Positions 59,023-64,000 of a stretch of 64,000 nucleotides of DNA are shown here, piece after piece; the first letter of the stretch is position 1, and each line of letters starts with the position of its first letter. The stretch is taken from assembly GCF_002086815.1 (NCBI RefSeq), contig NZ_MVID01000014.1:1-64000 (forward strand), read 5' to 3'. The notes beneath the pieces are model-generated. The model had not been told where the DNA came from and did no database searches. It saw only the letters and a program-made list of their open reading frames with translations. This DNA comes from Mycolicibacterium parafortuitum (lineage in GTDB: Bacteria > Actinomycetota > Actinomycetes > Mycobacteriales > Mycobacteriaceae). A program made the position numbers and the translations under genes.

Positions 59023-59265
59023 TTAACCGATCACCTTGCGGATCTTCGTCCCTCGGGGATAGGCCAGCACCATCGGGGCGGCTCCCGGGCTGCGCGGTTC
59101 GGAGGTCAGCACCACCCGGGGCTCGTCGCCGTAGGCCACGGTGTTCACGTGCTCGACGTGCGCGACCCGGAACCGCTGCGGGTTCGGATCGTCGTCGCTC
59201 GTCATCGCCAGCACGTCCCCGGGGACGAGGTCCTCGACCGCCACGTAGGTCGTCTGGTCCGGCAT
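59023..59265 (-). CDS. small conserved hypothetical protein
   Basis: An 80-residue protein, MPDQTTYVAVEDLVPGDVLAM..., rich in beta strands (RFRVAHVEHVNTV, RVVLTSEPRSPG, KIRKVIG) with a VPGDVL motif resembling small barrel domains. ATG 59265 touches the metallohydrolase stop by one base, so it is translated with it. The family is unknown to me beyond its likely conservation in mycobacteria. It sits between the Rv0185-like and Rv0187-like genes. Confidence 0.75.
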   Translation of the reverse strand: MPDQTTYVAVEDLVPGDVLAMTSDDDPNPQRFRVAHVEHVNTVAYGDEPRVVLTSEPRSPGAAPMVLAYPRGTKIRKVIG

Positions 59266-59756
59266 CAGCGCACCCCCTCCTTCGCGTAGACCACCCTCAA
59301 CACGTGGGCCACCTCCGGACCCATCACAGCACTGGCGAGCTCACAGTGCGCGGCAACGAACTCCGGGCCGTGCGGCGGGTCGCTGCGGCACACGTGGTGG
59401 GCGAGTTCGTGCAGCACCACCAGTTCCCGCAGCGCCCAGCTCGACCGGCCCTGCGGCACCGCGATCGTCGCGCCGTCGTCGGTCCATTCGTAGTGCGCGG
59501 CCGCCGCGCCGCGGCGCGACCGCACCCGCACCGGACCCGCGTCCGGCCAGCGTTGCCGTACCGCCGGATGCGCCAGCACCTCGTCGACGTAGGCCTGCAC
59601 GGAGTGCGCCGAGGCGAACCGCGCCTCCGGCGGCAACGTCAGGGAGGTGCCGAAGAAGTCCACCACCGGGTTGCCGCGTTCGGCGGCCCGGTCGAACATG
59701 GTGCGCACGAATCCCTCTGCGGCATACACCTTTGCGCGCTGCGCGTCGCGGGTCAT
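59265..59756 (-). CDS. TIGR04338-type zinc metallohydrolase (Rv0185-like)
   Basis: A 163-residue predicted protease-like metallohydrolase. The zinc motif HELAHH has His116, Glu117 and His120; HGPEF with His129 provides the third ligand. It resembles SprT/minimal-gluzincin-like domains. ATG 59756 overlaps the DUF2786 stop (ATGA). The pair DUF2786 plus this protein is conserved and syntenic with M. tuberculosis Rv0184-Rv0185. Cellular target unknown. Confidence 0.85.
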   Translation of the reverse strand: MTRDAQRAKVYAAEGFVRTMFDRAAERGNPVVDFFGTSLTLPPEARFASAHSVQAYVDEVLAHPAVRQRWPDAGPVRVRSRRGAAAAHYEWTDDGATIAVPQGRSSWALRELVVLHELAHHVCRSDPPHGPEFVAAHCELASAVMGPEVAHVLRVVYAKEGVR

Positions 59757-60505
59757 CGCTCCAGGGCTGACCTCGCGCCGGTGAGCTCGGTCTCCCCACC
59801 CAGCCGGGCCCGCCGCCCCGCCCGGTCGCCGGCACGGCGCGCGTCCGACGAGTACCCGGCGGTGGCGCTGGAGGCCCGCCAGGTTCCCCGCGCCTTCGAC
59901 GTCTGCCGGTAGTAGTCCTTGAGCTCAAGATCCTTGTTGCGCAACGCGATCGCGGTGCCCGGAATCGCATCCGGCCCGCTGCTGGCCTCACGCTGGGCCT
60001 GCTCGCGCGCCTCGGCGAGCCGCTTGCCGATCCGCGCGCCGAACGCCAGCTGGAAGTTGATGCGCGCGGTGATCGTCGGGGTCGGCCGATGTGCGCCCGA
60101 GGCGATGTAGTCCTGCGAGGCCCGCACCATCTGCATCACCAGGCTGGTGTACAGCGCGTGGGTGGCATCAATGTCCTCGGGAAAACCGTAGGCGTATACG
60201 AACGTCGAGTTCGACGCCACATCGCATTTGACGTCGTTGGCGGCGGCGATCACCACGAACAGCTGCACATAGGTGCGCAGCCCACGGGCGCCGGGCTCAC
60301 CGATGGTGACGGTGCGCTGCACCGGGTCCTGGGCCTTGGTCCGTTTGTCGCTGTGGTCGCGGGCCACGGCCAGGTCGATCGACGTCGCGGTGGCCAGCCG
60401 CTGCGCCGCGGCCATGAAGGCCTCGGCCTCGTGCGGGTTGTCGGTGCCCTCGGCCTGGCGCAGCAGTGCCGCGATCCGGCCCAGCATCTTCTCGTCTGTG
60501 CTCAT
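59753..60505 (-). CDS. DUF2786-domain protein (Rv0184-like)
   Basis: A 250-residue cytoplasmic protein. The N-terminal DUF2786 motif is MLGRIAALLRQAEGTDNPHEAEAFMAAAQRLA, which resembles helical domains found in phage and DNA-associated proteins. The remainder contains VAAANDVKCDVASN-type segments and a basic tail (RAGDRAGRRARLGGE). ATG 60505 is chosen; the frame is open a little further upstream without a start of quality. Overlap with the metallohydrolase implies a shared function. Confidence 0.83.
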   Translation of the reverse strand: MSTDEKMLGRIAALLRQAEGTDNPHEAEAFMAAAQRLATATSIDLAVARDHSDKRTKAQDPVQRTVTIGEPGARGLRTYVQLFVVIAAANDVKCDVASNSTFVYAYGFPEDIDATHALYTSLVMQMVRASQDYIASGAHRPTPTITARINFQLAFGARIGKRLAEAREQAQREASSGPDAIPGTAIALRNKDLELKDYYRQTSKARGTWRASSATAGYSSDARRAGDRAGRRARLGGETELTGARSALER

Positions 60506-60587
60506 GACGGCGACGCTAGGCCCAGGGTGTGACGCCGCACCGCCGCGCACGTATCCGTCATCCCCACAGCCGAATTCATCCCCAGGC

Positions 60588-62455
<1,868 letters not shown>

Positions 62456-62484
62456 TTACGCGGACCTTGCGCAGACCGATGAAC

Positions 62485-62507
62485 TTGTCACACCCGGTGC
62501 GTAGGCT
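62485..62507 (+). promoter_or_regulatory. RecA-independent DNA-damage (PafBC-type) promoter of sigG
   Basis: TTGTCA-CAC-N8-TAGGCT: the published mycobacterial consensus is TTGTCRGTG-N8-TANNNT. Both boxes and the exact spacing are met; only the GTG triplet differs. A start 7 bases after the -10 would fall on GTG 62515, predicting a leaderless sigG message. Confidence 0.7.
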
Positions 62508-62514
62508 GCTTTTC

Positions 62515-63507
62515 GTGACCGTCTTGGCTCTCGACGAGGGCGGTGCCCGCGACGCATTTCTCGCCGATGCACAGAAGTACCGGCGGGAGCTGCTGGCGCA
62601 CTGCTACCGGATGACCGGCTCGCTGCACGATGCGGAAGATCTCGTCCAGGAAACCTATCTACGGGCCTGGAAGTCGTACGACAACTTCGAAGGCAAATCC
62701 TCGGTCCGGACGTGGCTGTACCGGATCGCGACGAACACGTGCTTGACGGCGCTCGACGGCCGCAAGCGCAGACCGCTCCCGTCGGGTCTCGGCGGGCCGG
62801 CCGCCGATCCGTACGCGGACCTGACCGAGCGCCATGAGATCGCCTGGCTCGAGCCGATCCCCGATGCCCCGCACGAGGACCCCGCCGACCCGTCGGTGAT
62901 CGCGGAGTCCCGCGAGTCGGTGCGGCTGGCGTTCATCGCCGCGCTGCAGCACCTGCCGCCGCGCCAGCGTGCGGTGCTGGTGTTGCGCGAGGTCCTGCAG
63001 TGGAAGGCGGCCGAGGTCGGCGAGGCCATCGGCGTGTCGACGGCGGCGGTCAACAGCCTGCTGCAGCGGGCCCGCGCACAGATCGACGAGGTGTCCCCGT
63101 CGCGCGACGATCAGCCCGTCGCCCCGGAGTCACCGGAGGCCGCCGACACCCTCGCGCAGTACATGGCGGCGTTCGAGTCCTATGACATGGACCGGCTCGT
63201 CGAATTGTTCACCGCCGACGCGGTGTGGGAGATGCCGCCGTTCGACAGCTGGTACTCCGGCCCCGCCGACATCATCGCGCTGTCGAAGAACCACTGCCCC
63301 GCCGAGAAGCCCGGCGACATGCGCTTCCTGACCACCACGGCGAATCGGCAGCCGGTCGCGGCGATGTACATGCGCAACCCGCAGACCGATGCGCACGAGG
63401 CCTTTCAGCTGCACGTGCTCGATATGACCACTGCGGGCGTCGCGCACGTGGTCGCCTTCATGGACGTCTCACTGTTCGCGAAGTTCGGCCTACCCGAAGC
63501 ACTCTGA
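62515..63507 (+). CDS. sigG: ECF RNA polymerase sigma factor SigG
   Basis: A 330-residue ECF sigma factor with fused SnoaL-like domain. Sigma-2 lies near residues 20-90 (HCYRMTGSLHDAEDLVQETYLRAW) and sigma-4 near 135-185 (LPPRQRAVLVLREVLQWKAAEVGEA). The C-terminal NTF2-like domain runs from about 205 (YMAAFESYDMDRLVELFTADAVWEMPPF). No anti-sigma gene is adjacent, consistent with control through the fused domain. GTG 62515 is preferred over ATG 62467 because the latter would contain the promoter. Divergent to the Rv0183-like lipase, as in M. tuberculosis, where sigG is DNA-damage induced. Confidence 0.9.
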   Translation: MTVLALDEGGARDAFLADAQKYRRELLAHCYRMTGSLHDAEDLVQETYLRAWKSYDNFEGKSSVRTWLYRIATNTCLTALDGRKRRPLPSGLGGPAADPYADLTERHEIAWLEPIPDAPHEDPADPSVIAESRESVRLAFIAALQHLPPRQRAVLVLREVLQWKAAEVGEAIGVSTAAVNSLLQRARAQIDEVSPSRDDQPVAPESPEAADTLAQYMAAFESYDMDRLVELFTADAVWEMPPFDSWYSGPADIIALSKNHCPAEKPGDMRFLTTTANRQPVAAMYMRNPQTDAHEAFQLHVLDMTTAGVAHVVAFMDVSLFAKFGLPEAL

Positions 63508-63511
63508 GCTC

Positions 63512-63967
63512 TCAGGTAGCGGGGCGGGGGGCGCGCAGCCTGGAGAGCACCGTGGCGAGCGCGGCACCGAACTCGCGCTGCTCGGCCGGGGTGAGCCCGT
63601 CGAACACCACCGAGCGGACCAGGTCCACGTGCCCGGGCGCGGCGGTGTGCAGCGCCGCCAGCCCGGCGTCGGTGAGCGTGACGCTCGCGCCGCGCCGGTC
63701 GTCGCCGTCGCTCTCGCGCTCGACCAGGCCGCGCCCACGCATCCGGCGCAGCTGATGCGACAGCCGGCTCTGCTCCCACCCGATCAGCTCACCGAGTTCG
63801 TTGATGCGCATCGGGCCGTGTTCGGACAGCGCCACCAGCACGTCGTAGTCGGACAGCGACAGTTCGCAGTCCTGTTGCAGCTGACGATGCATCGCGGTGT
63901 GCAGCCTGCTGGTCAACGCCAGGTAGTCACGCCAGATCTGCTGCTGCTCGTCAGTGAGCCACTCCAT
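63512..63967 (-). CDS. MarR-family transcriptional regulator
   Basis: A 151-residue MarR protein: an N-terminal dimerisation helix, winged HTH (MRINELGELIGWEQSRLSHQLRRM), wing ESDGDDRRGASVTLT, and a C-terminal helix pair. It is convergent with sigG, only 4 bases between stops. ATG 63967 is near the window edge; a -10-like TACGCT lies 7 bases upstream. The target genes are not visible. Confidence 0.87.
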   Translation of the reverse strand: MEWLTDEQQQIWRDYLALTSRLHTAMHRQLQQDCELSLSDYDVLVALSEHGPMRINELGELIGWEQSRLSHQLRRMRGRGLVERESDGDDRRGASVTLTDAGLAALHTAAPGHVDLVRSVVFDGLTPAEQREFGAALATVLSRLRAPRPAT

Positions 63968-64000
63968 TCCACCCAGCGTAACCCCGGAATATATGACACG

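Overview
The window is high-G+C actinobacterial DNA with dense, stop-start-overlapping operons, many GTG starts, F420/mycofactocin-type redox enzymes, repeated FadE, P450 and CaiB paralogues, and a right-hand end that keeps the gene neighbourhood I know from Mycobacterium tuberculosis Rv0182c-Rv0187 (sigG, monoglyceride lipase, DUF2786 protein, metallohydrolase, O-methyltransferase). It is most likely a chromosomal segment of an environmental, fast-growing mycobacterium (Mycolicibacterium-like). No rRNA, tRNA, IS element, phage gene or CRISPR array was seen, and no gene-free stretch exceeds 300 bases.

Region 1 (about 1-36.4 kb) is a large catabolic island. It holds six acyl-CoA dehydrogenases, three paralogous amidohydrolases, two AMP-dependent acyl-CoA ligases, two family III CoA-transferases (one a tandem 802-residue protein), four cytochrome P450s, an F420-type LLM oxidoreductase, an aldehyde dehydrogenase, SDRs, MaoC hydratases and a pair of dihydrodipicolinate-reductase-like proteins. 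Its centre (16.7-23.5 kb) is an operon that resembles the mycobacterial igr cholesterol side-chain operon: P450, FadE29-like, ChsH2 N-domain, ChsH2 DUF35 domain, FadE28-like, ChsH1-like, Ltp2-like, TetR. The gene order is different and ChsH2 is split into two overlapping genes. I infer a pathway that activates a cyclic or branched carboxylic acid (terpenoid, steroid or similar), oxidises it, and removes a short side chain by retro-aldol cleavage. The substrate cannot be read from sequence. A family of palindromes close to ATGAGAATA-N2-TATTCTCAT lies in at least six promoter regions of this island and looks like a private regulon.

Region 2 (36.4-42.9 kb) has two TetR-SDR modules. One is an SDR, aldehyde dehydrogenase and NDMA-type alcohol dehydrogenase operon, probably linked to mycofactocin redox chemistry. 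A GH114-like lipoprotein follows. Region 3 (42.9-49.7 kb) is a putative guanidino-compound/amino-acid module: two permeases, a ureohydrolase, a ThDP enzyme and a divergent tandem Lrp regulator. Region 4 (49.7-56.6 kb) holds a berberine-bridge-type oxidase with a PhlG-like C-C hydrolase and two SRPBCC proteins under a divergent IclR regulator, then a Fic protein behind a perfect inverted repeat, then an NmrA/SnoaL pair with a divergent TetR. Region 5 (56.7-64 kb) is a transporter followed by the conserved mycobacterial core block ending in sigG and a MarR regulator. sigG carries a promoter that matches the RecA-independent DNA-damage (PafBC) consensus and is probably leaderless.
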